This document shows, piece by piece, positions 9,310-18,048 of a stretch of DNA of 64,000 nucleotides. The notes under the pieces are model-generated. The model made no database searches and was not told the origin of the DNA. It saw only the letters and a program-made list of their open reading frames with translations. Positions within the stretch are counted from its first letter, which is position 1. Every line of letters starts with the position of its first letter. The position numbers were made by a program, and so were the translations under genes. Source of the DNA: Alphaproteobacteria bacterium (GTDB lineage Bacteria; Pseudomonadota; Alphaproteobacteria; Geminicoccales; Geminicoccaceae); the NCBI GenBank assembly GCA_026990035.1, contig JALSIM010000016.1:163111-227110 (forward strand), given 5' to 3'.

Positions 9310-9846
9310 ATGGCGACGGAAGACCGGCAGCGGGTGACTCCGCTCTTCGAGGCGGCGCAGATCGCGGAGCGCGTGGAGGAACTCGCACGGGCGATCGCCG
9401 CCGAGCTGCCGGCGGATTTCGCCCTCGTCGGCCTCCTCAAGGGCAGCTTCATGTTCGTCGCCGATCTGGTGCGTGCCCTCGATCGCGCCGGCTGTCGTCC
9501 CAGCGTCGAGTTCATGCACGTCTCGAGCTACGGGCTCGGCAAGGAGAGCAGCGGCACGGTGCAGGTGCTGGGGGAGCTGCCGGAATCGGTGCGCGGAAGG
9601 CCGGTCCTGCTGGTGGACGACATCCAGGACACCGGCCGGACCCTGTCCTTCACCCGCGATCTCCTGCTCGAACACGGCGCCACCCGGATCTGGACCTGCA
9701 CCCTCCTCGACAAGCCCTCGCGCCGTCAGATCGACATCGAGCCCGATTTCGTCGGCTTCGTGATCCCCGACGTATTCGTGGTCGGCTACGGTATCGACTA
9801 CGCCGAGCGCTATCGGCATCTGCCCTACATCGGCAAGGTGGAATAG
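9310..9846 (+). CDS. hpt: Hypoxanthine phosphoribosyltransferase
   Basis: 178 residues, normal for bacterial hypoxanthine(-guanine) phosphoribosyltransferase, which makes IMP from hypoxanthine and PRPP. The PRPP loop VLLVDDIQDTGRTL spans about residues 99-112 with the acidic pair Asp103-Asp104; the pyrophosphate loop LLKGSFMF lies at 42-49; the flexible loop is SSYGLGKESSGTVQ; the base-recognition segment PDFVGFVIPDVFVVGYGIDYAERYR is complete. The gene follows argH by 89 bp on the same strand, perhaps with its own promoter. Purine salvage enzyme acting in the cytoplasm. Confidence 0.95.
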   Translation: MATEDRQRVTPLFEAAQIAERVEELARAIAAELPADFALVGLLKGSFMFVADLVRALDRAGCRPSVEFMHVSSYGLGKESSGTVQVLGELPESVRGRPVLLVDDIQDTGRTLSFTRDLLLEHGATRIWTCTLLDKPSRRQIDIEPDFVGFVIPDVFVVGYGIDYAERYRHLPYIGKVE

Positions 9847-9948
9847 GGAGCACGGCCGTTCCCTTACGCCGTTTTCGGTTGGACGGAGGCGAGCATTCGC
9901 CGATCATCCGGAACCGCCGGTAGAGGCGTCGGGATCGGAAGGACACCG

Positions 9949-10863
9949 ATGAGGCAGGCGATCGGCCTTCTGTGCCTGCTTTGGCTGACGGCCTGTGCGG
10001 TCTCGCCGGGCGCGCCGCCGGCAACGCCTCCGACGCTGCGAATCGGCACGCCGCCGGGATCGCCGCTCGGCCGGCTGGTGGCGAGGTCGGGCCTCGTCTC
10101 GGTGCTCACCTATGTGGAAGGCGATCCGCTTCGGGAGGGGCGCCGGGTGGTGGCCGGCGGCAGCGGCACCCTGATCGACGCCGACGGGCTGGTGGTCACC
10201 GCCGCCCATATCGCTTTGGCCGAGAGCTATCGGATGGAGGTGACCCTGCCCGGGGGCGAACGGTACGATGCTCGGTTGCTCGCCCTGCTGCCGGGAAAGG
10301 ACATGGCCGTTCTCTGCGTGCCCGGTCTCGTGGGCCGCTCCGGTGCGCGGCTGCGATTGTCGGATCCCCTGCCGGGCACGCCGGTGCTGGCCTTCGGCAG
10401 CCCGCGCCGCGGGCGGATCGCGGTCGCCGCGGGGCGGGTGGGGAGCGGGCGCCTCTCGGGGACGATCCACTACGGTCGTTTCGTGCTGGAGGCCCCCCTC
10501 GAACTCGAACTCGCGATCGAACCCGGCTTTTCCGGCGGCCCGGTCGTCGACACCGACGGCGAGGTGGTGGGCATCCTCGCCGGTTTCGCTCTCGACCCGG
10601 AGACCGAAGACGGCCCCTCCGATCCCGGGCTCGCCTTCGCCGTCCCCGGCAAGACCCTGGCGACGGAACTGCCTCCCGGAACGGTCTGCCGCGGCCACTC
10701 GACGCGGCAATTCGGCCCTTCGCCCGGCCCCTCCGGTCTCCGCCCGATCACCCGTCCGGCAGGATCACGGCGGAGGTTCTCGAAACGAAGGGGTGGTGGC
10801 GGCGGGAAACCACTGGATGAGAAATACCGGAAGAATGCGGGGAATACCAAACCTCCGGTATAA
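9949..10863 (+). CDS. Trypsin-fold serine protease, predicted lipoprotein
   Basis: 304 residues. The N-terminus is a lipoprotein signal peptide with lipobox Leu-Thr-Ala-Cys16. The body is a trypsin-like (DegP/HtrA-type catalytic) domain without a PDZ domain: His87 in VVTAAHIA, Asp118 in LPGKDMAVL and Ser195 in EPGFSGGPV make a complete triad. It would work on the periplasmic face of a membrane, on an unknown substrate. The last 60 residues are basic and low in complexity (RRRFSKRRGGGGGK), unlike the domain, and may be a tail read past the ancestral end. phoX follows 117 bp downstream. Confidence 0.85.
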   Translation: MRQAIGLLCLLWLTACAVSPGAPPATPPTLRIGTPPGSPLGRLVARSGLVSVLTYVEGDPLREGRRVVAGGSGTLIDADGLVVTAAHIALAESYRMEVTLPGGERYDARLLALLPGKDMAVLCVPGLVGRSGARLRLSDPLPGTPVLAFGSPRRGRIAVAAGRVGSGRLSGTIHYGRFVLEAPLELELAIEPGFSGGPVVDTDGEVVGILAGFALDPETEDGPSDPGLAFAVPGKTLATELPPGTVCRGHSTRQFGPSPGPSGLRPITRPAGSRRRFSKRRGGGGGKPLDEKYRKNAGNTKPPV

Positions 10864-10980
10864 TCCGCTTGCCAGAAATTCGGCCGACAGCCTTAGTGGT
10901 CTCGGGGAGGCTGCGCTCCGGCAGCGGGGCGTGCGGTCGCACCGCGCTCCGCCCGGTCCACCGATCGAGGAGGCCGACGA

Positions 10981-12954
10981 ATGACCGAAAACACTCTCAC
11001 CCGTGCCCAGGCGATGGAGATTTCCGACGACGTTCCCGCCAACAGCAGCGACAATCCGACCATGGGAGACGTGATCGCGGCACGGTTCCATCGTCGCGAT
11101 CTGATGAAGGGGATCATGGCGGCGACCGCGATCGGTGCCACCCTCGGGCCGCTCGCGCTCGCCTCGGCGCGTCGCCCGGCGGCGGCGACCGGCAGTTTCG
11201 GCTTCACCGAACTGGAGGCCGGGGTGGATGCCACCCATCACGTGGCCCCGGGGTATCGGGCGGAGGTCCTCGTTCGCTGGGGCGATCCGGTCGAGGCCGG
11301 AGCGCCGGTGTTCGACCCGGCGAACCAGTCGGCGGAAGCGCAGAGCCGGCAGTTCGGCTACAACAACGATTTTCTCGCCTACTTTCCGATCGACGGATCC
11401 TCGGAGCATGGTCTGCTCGTGGTCAATCACGAGTACACCAACGAGGAGCTCATGTTCTCCGGCATCGGCGTCCAGAAGAGGAAGGACGATTTTCCCGGGA
11501 TGACGCGGGAGCTGGTGGACATCGAGATGGCGGCACACGGCGGCTCGGTGATCGAGATCGAGAAGAGGGACGGCCGCTGGCGGGTGGTGGAGGGCAGCCG
11601 CTACGCCCGGCGGATCACCTTGCGGACGCCGATGGAGATGAGTGGACCGGCGGCCGGCCATCCGCGTCTCGTGACGAGCTACGATCCGACGGGACGGCGG
11701 GTGCTCGGCATGGTCAACAACTGTGCCGGCGGTAAGACGCCCTGGGGGACGTGGCTCTCGGCGGAGGAGAATTTCCACGGCTATTTCCGCGGCGAGCTCC
11801 GGGAGGACCATCCGGAGGCGCGCAACTACGAGCGCTACGGGGTGCCCGGCAACTGGTACGCCTGGGGCAAGTTCCACGACCGCTTCCATGTCGATCGGGA
11901 ACCCAACGAGGCCAACCGCTTCGGCTGGATCGTCGAGATCGATCCCTTCGATCCCACTTCGACGCCCAAGAAACGCACCGCCCTCGGACGTTTCAAGCAC
12001 GAATGCGCGACGCCGATCGTCAACCGGGACGGCCGGGTCGTGGTCTACATGGGCGACGATCAGCGTTTCGACTACATCTACAAGTTCGTCACCGCGGGCC
12101 GTTTCGACCCCGCCGATCCCGGGGCGGCCCGGGATCTGCTGGACGAAGGGACCCTCTATGTCGCCCGCTACGACGCCGACGGCACCATGGAATGGTTGCC
12201 GCTCGTCCACGGGCAGGGCCCCCTGACCGCCGAGAACGGCTTCGACAGCCAGGCGGACGTGGTGATCGAGGCCCGACGGGCGGCCGACCTCCTGGGCGCC
12301 ACCAAGATGGACCGGCCGGAGGACGTCGAGCCGAACCCCAGGACCGGTCGCATCTATGCCATGTGCACCAAGAACAAGAGGCGCAAGAAGGAGCAGGAGG
12401 ACGCCGCCAACCCGCGGGCCGAGAATCGCTGGGGCCACGTGGTCGAAATGATCCCGCCGGACGGCGACCATGCGGCCACCCGATACCGCTGGGAAATCCT
12501 TCTCCTGTGCGGTGATCCGACCTTGGCCGAGGTCGGCGCCACCTTCAGTTCGGCGACCAGCGAGGACGGCTGGTTCGCCAATCCGGACAACTGCGCCTTC
12601 GATTCCGAAGGACGGCTGTGGATCGCCACCGACGGCAACAACGCCGCCTTCACGGGCCGTTCCGACGGGCTCTGGGCGGTCGAGACCGAAGGCGAGCTGC
12701 GGGGCACCTCGCGCCACTTCTTCCGCTGTCCGGCGGGGGCCGAGCTCTGCGGTCCCGAGTTCACGCCCGACGGCCGGACGCTGTTCGTGGCCGTCCAGCA
12801 TCCGGGGGACGACGGCGAGGACTGGCCGGAATTCGGCCGCGCCTCGACCTTCGACGATCCTTCGACGCGCTGGCCGGATTTCCGCGACGGCATGCCCCCG
12901 CGTCCCTCGATCGTGGTGATCACCAAGGAGGACGGCGGAGCCATCGGGAGCTGA
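10981..12954 (+). CDS. phoX: PhoX-type alkaline phosphatase (DUF839), Tat-exported
   Basis: 657 residues, the length of PhoX. A twin-arginine signal is visible at residues 38-44 (RRDLMKG) followed by a hydrophobic region and an Ala-rich cleavage zone, with the long N-extension usual for PhoX. The mature protein shows the DUF839 beta-propeller: ELEAGVDATHHVAPGYRAEVLVRWGDPV, FGYNNDFLAYFP, LLVVNHEYTNEELMF, SAEENFHGYF, RFKHECATPIV and WGHVVEMIPPDGDHAA. Known PhoX enzymes are periplasmic calcium/iron phosphatases releasing phosphate from organic phosphates. GAGGAGG lies before the ATG. I could not find a good Pho box upstream. It converges on aioA. Confidence 0.93.
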   Translation: MTENTLTRAQAMEISDDVPANSSDNPTMGDVIAARFHRRDLMKGIMAATAIGATLGPLALASARRPAAATGSFGFTELEAGVDATHHVAPGYRAEVLVRWGDPVEAGAPVFDPANQSAEAQSRQFGYNNDFLAYFPIDGSSEHGLLVVNHEYTNEELMFSGIGVQKRKDDFPGMTRELVDIEMAAHGGSVIEIEKRDGRWRVVEGSRYARRITLRTPMEMSGPAAGHPRLVTSYDPTGRRVLGMVNNCAGGKTPWGTWLSAEENFHGYFRGELREDHPEARNYERYGVPGNWYAWGKFHDRFHVDREPNEANRFGWIVEIDPFDPTSTPKKRTALGRFKHECATPIVNRDGRVVVYMGDDQRFDYIYKFVTAGRFDPADPGAARDLLDEGTLYVARYDADGTMEWLPLVHGQGPLTAENGFDSQADVVIEARRAADLLGATKMDRPEDVEPNPRTGRIYAMCTKNKRRKKEQEDAANPRAENRWGHVVEMIPPDGDHAATRYRWEILLLCGDPTLAEVGATFSSATSEDGWFANPDNCAFDSEGRLWIATDGNNAAFTGRSDGLWAVETEGELRGTSRHFFRCPAGAELCGPEFTPDGRTLFVAVQHPGDDGEDWPEFGRASTFDDPSTRWPDFRDGMPPRPSIVVITKEDGGAIGS

Positions 12955-12989
12955 TTCCACCCCGCCCCGAAGCCGGGCCGGGAAGGCGA

Positions 12990-13052
12990 AGGGGCGGCCC
13001 CCGGCCGCCCCTCGTTGCGTGCGAGACGATGCGGGGCGCCTCGGCGCCCCGC
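12990..13052. terminator. Two GC-rich hairpins between convergent phoX and aioA
   Basis: Hairpin one pairs 12990-12998 with 13004-13012 (9 bp, five-base loop); hairpin two pairs 13031-13040 with 13043-13052 (10 bp, essentially palindromic). They fill the 120-bp gap between two convergent genes. Neither has a proper T-run, so a bidirectional, possibly Rho-assisted stop is the likely role. Confidence 0.45.
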
Positions 13053-13074
13053 TGCGAGGAAGGGAGAAAGGCGG

Positions 13075-15615
13075 TCAGACCGGCTTGTATTCCCGCGACT
13101 TGAAGGAAACATGGGCCACCGCCCTCGGCGCGCTCGCCAGCTTGCGGATGTTGGCCCAGGTCTGCTTGTAGTTGGGGATGACCAGTTCGTTGACCCCGGC
13201 GTTGACGACGTTGCCCTGTACCCCCGAGGGGTAGGCGAAGAGCATGAAGGTCTCCCGCCGCTTGGCCTTCTCGTCGGGATATACCATCGCCTGGGTCCAG
13301 CCGGCGTCGTTCCAGACCTCGACCAGATCCCCCTCCTCGACCCCGAGTTCGGCCATGTCCTCGGGATTCATCTCGATGAAGGGATAGGGCCAGCGGTCCT
13401 GTACGAACTCGCTGTCCTCGTCGTAGTAGGCCGACTGCCAGACCTGGTTGGCGCGGCCGTTGTTGATCAGGAACTCGTAGCGCTTCTTCTGCTCCTCCTT
13501 GCCCGGCGCCTGCAGGCCGCGCCATTTGGTGACCATGAAGCGGGCCCTGCCGTCGGGGGTGGAGAAACGGCCGTCCGTATAAAGCCTCGGGGTACCGAGA
13601 ATGCGGCCGTTCTCGTAGCCCACCGCCGGCTCCTGGAAGCCGTTGGTGCCCATGGCGATCAGCCGTGCGTAGGTGACGTGCTCGCCGCCGGCGGCATGCC
13701 GATGGTAGCCGTCCATGAAGGCGTCTTCCTCGGTCTTCCAGTCGAAGCCCCGGAACTGCTTGGCGCGGCCCATGTCGCCGTCTTCGCGGAACACCCGCTC
13801 CATGTGGTTGGCGATCCGGGCGGCGATCAGGCAGTCGGGCATCGCCTGGCCGGGCGGATCCATGTAGCGCTGGGTGATGCGCATTCGCCGCTCGCCGTTC
13901 ATCGAGGTCAGGTTCATCTCCCCCTGGGTGGCGGCCGGCAGGATCACGTGGCAGTGCTGGCCGATCTTGGTGGGCTTGATGTCCACATCGACGGCGAACA
14001 GCCCGCCCTGGCGGACCGCCCACATGATGGCGTCCACCAGCGCCCGCCGATCGCCCCAGCCGACGCTGTTCATGGCGTCCTTCACCATGTCGGTGCGCTT
14101 CTTGTAGGCCCGCTTGAACTCGGTGGCGTTGAGGGTGGTCTTGAAATGGTCGCAGCCCCAGATGTGATGGACGCCGCCCTTGCCCTCGATCAGCAGCTTG
14201 TCGACATAGGGTGCCGGACGGCCGCCCGGATAATCGGGCCGGACATAGCCCTCCTGATGGCCGCCGAGGCGCACGCAGCCGCCTCCCTCGCGGCCGATGT
14301 TGCCGGTGGCCAGGGCGAGGTTCACGAGGGCGGCGATGGTCCGGTAGTTGTCGTTGCCCCAGATCACCCCCTTCTCGTAGCCGATCATGGTGCGGCGGCG
14401 CTTGCCGCCGGCCTTGGGCTCGGCGATCCAGCGTGCCGCCTCGACGATGTCGGCGGCAGGCACGCCGCAGATCTCGGCCGCCTGTTCGGGGGTGGTGCGG
14501 ATCTCGGCCAGCACCTCGTTGAAGCCGGGCCAGCGTTCGGCGAGTACGCCCGAATCGGCGCGGGCGGGGAAGAGGGGGGCTTCCGCCGGGCCTTCCTCGA
14601 AGCCCACCGTGTGCTTTTCGATGAACTCGCGGTCGATCCAGCCCCGATCGGCGATGTAGGTCAGAAGGGCGTTGAACAGCACGAGATCGGTGCCGGAATT
14701 GATCGCCAGATGCAGCACCCGGTCCTTGCCGGCCTCCACCTCGCAGGCGTTCACGGTCACCGTGCGGCGGGGATCGACGATCACGATCCGCCCGGGCTCG
14801 TGCGGCTCGTCGGGCAGCAGCCGCTTCTTCTTGTCGAGGGATTCACCGCGCAGGTTCGGTACCCAGTGGGCCAGGAAATAGTTGGTCTGGGTTTCCAGCG
14901 GATTGGTCCCCACGGCGACGATGGTGTCGGCGAGCTCGGCGTCCTCGTAGGCGTTGTTGAGCTCTCCCACCCCCATGTCGCGGCTGGAATGGACCTCGGA
15001 ATTGTAGGCGGGGCGGTTGTGGATGCGGATGTTCCGGACCTTCATCGCCCCGAAATAGAGCTTGCCGGTGCCCCAGGTATTTTCGTAGCCGCCGCCGGCG
15101 CCGCCGTGGTCGAAGGCGGAGACGAACACCCCGTCCTCGCCGTATTCCTTGATCACCCGGGCGGTCACCCGGGCGACGAGATCGAGAGCGTCGTCCCAGC
15201 TCGTCGGCTGCATCTGGCCGTAGCGCCAGACCAGGGGATCGGTCAGCCGGTTGAGCTGGGTGCCGGTCACCGCCGAATAGGAGAGCTCGGCGATCCGGCC
15301 GCCGCGCACCGAGGCGAGGCCGCGATTGACCACGCAGTCGGGATCCGGCTTGAAGACCATGTGCACGTCACGGCCGTTCCGCTTGACGATGTTGTACATG
15401 GAGGGGGCGTACCAGGCCGGCGTCAGCGCCCCCTGCTGCTGCGCGAGATCGACGCCGAAGGCGTTGCGGTCGGGCGCGGTCCCGCCCTCGCGATTGACGT
15501 CCCAAGTGTAGACCTTGTAGCCGCAGCCGACGATGCAGAAGTGGCAGACCGCGACATGTTCCTCGGCGTCCGCCGGGACGATCGGGAGCCGGTCGACATT
15601 GCGCTTGTAGGCCAT
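13075..15615 (-). CDS. aioA: Arsenite oxidase large (molybdopterin) subunit
   Basis: 846 residues, the size of AioA, which oxidises arsenite to arsenate at a bis-molybdopterin-guanine-dinucleotide site in the periplasm. The N-terminal [3Fe-4S] pattern is Cys24-x2-Cys27-x3-Cys31 (CHFCIVGCGY), the arrangement specific to arsenite oxidase among DMSO-reductase-family enzymes. AioA-typical stretches include YNIVKRNGRDVHMVFKPDPDCVVNRG, SAFDHGGAGGGYENTWGTGK, YNSEVHSSRDMGVGELNNAYEDAEL and YIDREF-like catalytic-domain segments. It has no signal peptide, as expected, since AioA travels with the Tat signal of AioB. It follows aioB by 12 bp with GGGAGG before its ATG. No aioXSR regulators or cytochrome c gene lie next to it. 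Confidence 0.96.
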   Translation of the reverse strand: MAYKRNVDRLPIVPADAEEHVAVCHFCIVGCGYKVYTWDVNREGGTAPDRNAFGVDLAQQQGALTPAWYAPSMYNIVKRNGRDVHMVFKPDPDCVVNRGLASVRGGRIAELSYSAVTGTQLNRLTDPLVWRYGQMQPTSWDDALDLVARVTARVIKEYGEDGVFVSAFDHGGAGGGYENTWGTGKLYFGAMKVRNIRIHNRPAYNSEVHSSRDMGVGELNNAYEDAELADTIVAVGTNPLETQTNYFLAHWVPNLRGESLDKKKRLLPDEPHEPGRIVIVDPRRTVTVNACEVEAGKDRVLHLAINSGTDLVLFNALLTYIADRGWIDREFIEKHTVGFEEGPAEAPLFPARADSGVLAERWPGFNEVLAEIRTTPEQAAEICGVPAADIVEAARWIAEPKAGGKRRRTMIGYEKGVIWGNDNYRTIAALVNLALATGNIGREGGGCVRLGGHQEGYVRPDYPGGRPAPYVDKLLIEGKGGVHHIWGCDHFKTTLNATEFKRAYKKRTDMVKDAMNSVGWGDRRALVDAIMWAVRQGGLFAVDVDIKPTKIGQHCHVILPAATQGEMNLTSMNGERRMRITQRYMDPPGQAMPDCLIAARIANHMERVFREDGDMGRAKQFRGFDWKTEEDAFMDGYHRHAAGGEHVTYARLIAMGTNGFQEPAVGYENGRILGTPRLYTDGRFSTPDGRARFMVTKWRGLQAPGKEEQKKRYEFLINNGRANQVWQSAYYDEDSEFVQDRWPYPFIEMNPEDMAELGVEEGDLVEVWNDAGWTQAMVYPDEKAKRRETFMLFAYPSGVQGNVVNAGVNELVIPNYKQTWANIRKLASAPRAVAHVSFKSREYKPV

Positions 15616-15627
15616 GGTTCGCCTCCC

Positions 15628-16140
15628 TCAGCCGAGGACGTTGGACAGGCGGCCGTAGAGCAGCTCATCGACGCCCTCGGCGTAGATGTCGCCCTTCTCG
15701 TCCACCCGGAGATCGTATTGCGGCAGGTTCTGGGTCGCCTGGCCCCAGATCTGCTGTCCGCCCTTCTCGGCGTCGAAGCGGGAATAATGCCCCGGACAGT
15801 CGAAGGTGCGCTCCGCCGCCGTGTAGTGCAGCGGAAAGCCCTTGTGCGGGCAGATGGTGGTGAAACCGACGATGTCGCGGTCCGGACCGACACCGCCCTC
15901 CACCGGGCGGCCGAGCTTGAGGAGCACGCCCGGGGCCTCGGCGTCGGGGTATGTCACCTCGAGCGGCTCGTTGACCGTGAGATCCTTGATGTTGGCGAGT
16001 CGCGTCGAGGGATAGGCCACCCGGGCGCCACCCTGTGCGGCCGCCGGCCGGGCCCCGGCGCCGGTCACCGTCGCCACCGCCGCCCCCGCCGCCGTCGCCG
16101 CACTGCCCCGCAGGAACTGGCGCCGTCCCAGATCCACCAT
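15628..16140 (-). CDS. aioB: Arsenite oxidase small Rieske subunit, Tat signal
   Basis: 170 residues. The N-terminus is a Tat signal, GRRQFLRG, followed by an Ala-rich hydrophobic run ending AAAQ. The Rieske [2Fe-2S] ligands are Cys97 and His99 (CPHKGF) and Cys115 and His118 (CPGH). The two extra cysteines that form the disulfide in many Rieske proteins are replaced by Phe102 and Gly117; arsenite oxidase of strain NT-26 is known to lack that bridge in the same way. AioB passes electrons from AioA to a cytochrome or other acceptor. It is the first gene of aioBA. The chosen ATG (16138-16140) is the one in front of the Tat motif and lies 48 nt downstream of the likely start site of a sigma-54 promoter. 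Confidence 0.95.
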   Translation of the reverse strand: MVDLGRRQFLRGSAATAAGAAVATVTGAGARPAAAQGGARVAYPSTRLANIKDLTVNEPLEVTYPDAEAPGVLLKLGRPVEGGVGPDRDIVGFTTICPHKGFPLHYTAAERTFDCPGHYSRFDAEKGGQQIWGQATQNLPQYDLRVDEKGDIYAEGVDELLYGRLSNVLG

Positions 16141-16198
16141 CAGCCTGCAACCTTTCACCTCGGATCCTCCCTTCCGTTCGCCGGACGGCTGTCGTCCA

Positions 16199-16214
16199 CG
16201 CATGCTCCGTGCCA
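16199..16214 (-). promoter_or_regulatory. Sigma-54 (RpoN) promoter of aioBA
   Basis: On the minus strand this reads TGGCACGGAGCATGCG, matching the -24/-12 consensus TGGCACG-N4-TTGC at all positions but one, with GG and GC exactly 10 bp apart. Transcription would start near 16188, about 48 nt before aioB. RpoN-dependent aio promoters, activated by AioR, are known in Agrobacterium, Rhizobium NT-26 and Herminiimonas. The AioR regulator itself is not in the window. Confidence 0.8.
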
Positions 16215-16375
16215 TCCGGCAGGTTAGCGTTTTCCGGGGGGTTCCGGAAGCGGAAGGATGCCGCAGGTTCGAAAACCCGGACATCGCCGACGGAAGGTTC
16301 GCCCTTTCCGACACGGCGGCGGGCGGTGCTTGAAGCGGGCGGCGGCGATGGCAATCTCCCGGAGAGGAGGTCGCC

Positions 16376-17182
16376 ATGCCCGAGCTGCCCGATGTCGAGA
16401 TCTTCAGGCGGGTGCTGGAGCGTCACGGTCTGAACCGGATCGTCACCGCGGTCGAGGTCCGCGACCCCCGGATCGTCGTCGGCATCACACCCGCCGCCTT
16501 CGCCCGGGCGCTCGGAGGCGACCGTCTCCTCGCCACCCGCCGTCACGGCAAGAACCTGTTCGCGGCCCGTGGCCGCGGCGGTCATCTCCGGATGCATTTC
16601 GGGATGACCGGAGCGCTCGAGCCGTTCCGCGAGGAGCCGCCGGCCCATGCCCGCATCCTCTACCGCTTCGCCCAGGGGCCGCATCTGGCCCATGTGGACG
16701 TCCGGCGGCTGGGCCGTGTGGGGCTGGTGAAGGATATCGGCGCCTGGCTCGAGGCCGAGGGGATCGGCCCCGACGCCCTCGATCCCGCGCTCACCGCCGA
16801 ATGGTTCGCCGAAGCCCTCGGCGGCGGCCGGCGCAGCATCAAGCTGGTGCTGATGGACCAGGGGCTGGTGGCCGGGATCGGCAACGTCTACGCCGACGAG
16901 ATCCTGTTCCGGGCAGGCCTGCGCCCCGACGTGCCGGTCTCGGCCCTCGACGAGGGCTGGCGCGAACGGCTGTTCGCGGCGATGCGGGAGGTGCTGCAGA
17001 CGGCGGTCGATTGCGGTGCCGCAGCCGAGCGCTATGTCGAGCGCCTGCCCGACGATTTTCTCACGAAAAGGCGCGGGAAAGGGGCGCATTGCCCGCGCTG
17101 CGACACCCCCCTCGAGACCCTCCGGATCGGCGGCCGCAGGAGCTACTTCTGTCCCCGCTGCCAGATCGACCCGCGCGGCTGA
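16376..17182 (+). CDS. Fpg/Nei-family DNA glycosylase
   Basis: 268 residues. The chain begins MPELPDVE, so after methionine removal Pro2 is the nucleophile and Glu3 the acid of the Fpg/Nei lyase mechanism. The H2TH region reads KLVLMDQGLVAGIGNVYADEILF, and a zinc finger with Cys239, Cys242, Cys259 and Cys262 closes the protein. The enzyme removes oxidised bases from DNA. PDVEIF rather than PEVETVRR places it outside the canonical MutM group, among the Fpg-like 'DNA-formamidopyrimidine glycosylase family' proteins, so I give no symbol. GGAGAGGAGG precedes the ATG. The last 122 bp run antisense to the tail of the CheR-like gene. Confidence 0.9.
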   Translation: MPELPDVEIFRRVLERHGLNRIVTAVEVRDPRIVVGITPAAFARALGGDRLLATRRHGKNLFAARGRGGHLRMHFGMTGALEPFREEPPAHARILYRFAQGPHLAHVDVRRLGRVGLVKDIGAWLEAEGIGPDALDPALTAEWFAEALGGGRRSIKLVLMDQGLVAGIGNVYADEILFRAGLRPDVPVSALDEGWRERLFAAMREVLQTAVDCGAAAERYVERLPDDFLTKRRGKGAHCPRCDTPLETLRIGGRRSYFCPRCQIDPRG

Positions 17183-18041
17183 ACGGCGGCCGGGGCCGCG
17201 CCCGGGGGAAGCCCCCCGGGCCTCGGGAAAGGCGGCGATGGACGGCGAGTCCGGCCGCGGCCGGAGCGTATCCTTCCACCCGCTCCGGCAGGCGCTCCTT
17301 CGCTCCCAGGATCAAAAGGCCGCCGGGCCGCAGACGCTCGCGAAAGCGCCCCGCCATCTTGCAGCGCAGATCCCGGGCGAAATAGGTGAAGACGAGGTTG
17401 CGGCAGAACAGCAGATCGAACGGCCCGTCGGGCATCTCCCGCCGCAGATCCTGGCGCAGAAAGGACACGGCGGCCCGGATCTCGGGGCGCAGGCGCAGCA
17501 GGCCATCCTTTTCCACGAACCCCCGTTCGCGCAGATCCGCCGGCAGCTCACGCAGGCTCGAAGGAGCGTACAGCGCGGCCCGGGCGCGTTCCAGCATGGC
17601 CGGATCGGCATCGGTGGCGAGGATCTCGAGGGCCGGATCCGGGAACCGCGCGGCCAGACGGAGATGCCAGAGCAGGGCCAGACCCCAGGGCTCCTCGCCG
17701 GCGGCACAGCCGCAGCTCCAGGCGCGGAGCGTGCCGCTCCCCGAGGCCCGGGCGTCGCGCGCGAGCTCCGGAAGAGCGGTTTCCGCCAGCCACTCCCAGA
17801 GCTCCCGATCCCGCCAGAAGCGGGAGACGGGGATCCTCAGCATGGCATCGAGCCGGGCCCGCTCCGCCGGGTCGGTATCGATGCGTCGCTCGTAGGCTTC
17901 GAGCTCGAGGAGGCGCAGTTCCCGCAGTCTTCGCGAAAGGCGCTTGCAGACCGTGCGATGCACCTTGCGGTAGCCGGCCCAACAAAGCCCGAACCTCGGC
18001 AGCACCCGCTTCAGGAAGGCGACGCAGTCGGCCCGTCGCAC
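17061..18041 (-). CDS. CheR-type methyltransferase, stand-alone
   Basis: 326 residues from a GTG at 18041 that follows GAGGGG. The N-terminal part has an all-alpha CheR-N look (HRTVCKRLSRRLRELRL), with IPVSRFWRDRELWEWL, and then the SAM-binding CheR core: WSCGCAAGEEPWGLALL, ILATDADPAMLERARAALY, and DLLFCRNLVFTYF. CheR enzymes methylate glutamates of chemoreceptors, but no chemotaxis gene lies nearby and several positions differ (for example SCGCAAGEE for SAGCATGEE), so the substrate is uncertain. The last roughly 50 residues are Arg/Ser/Gly-rich and run antisense through the 3' end of the Fpg gene. It starts 7 bp after the enoyl-CoA hydratase stop, in one operon. Confidence 0.82.
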   Translation of the reverse strand: MRRADCVAFLKRVLPRFGLCWAGYRKVHRTVCKRLSRRLRELRLLELEAYERRIDTDPAERARLDAMLRIPVSRFWRDRELWEWLAETALPELARDARASGSGTLRAWSCGCAAGEEPWGLALLWHLRLAARFPDPALEILATDADPAMLERARAALYAPSSLRELPADLRERGFVEKDGLLRLRPEIRAAVSFLRQDLRREMPDGPFDLLFCRNLVFTYFARDLRCKMAGRFRERLRPGGLLILGAKERLPERVEGYAPAAAGLAVHRRLSRGPGGFPRARPRPPFSRAGRSGSGDRSSSCGRRSGGSRGGCRSAGNAPLSRAFS

Positions 18042-18048
18042 CGGCCCC

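Noticed and set aside
10824..10864. A TATAAT at 10859-10864 and a 7-bp inverted repeat (ATACCGG/CCGGTAT) before phoX
   Set aside because: No -35 fits at 16-18 bp and the arms are 24 bp apart; too weak to list as a promoter. No Pho box was seen either.
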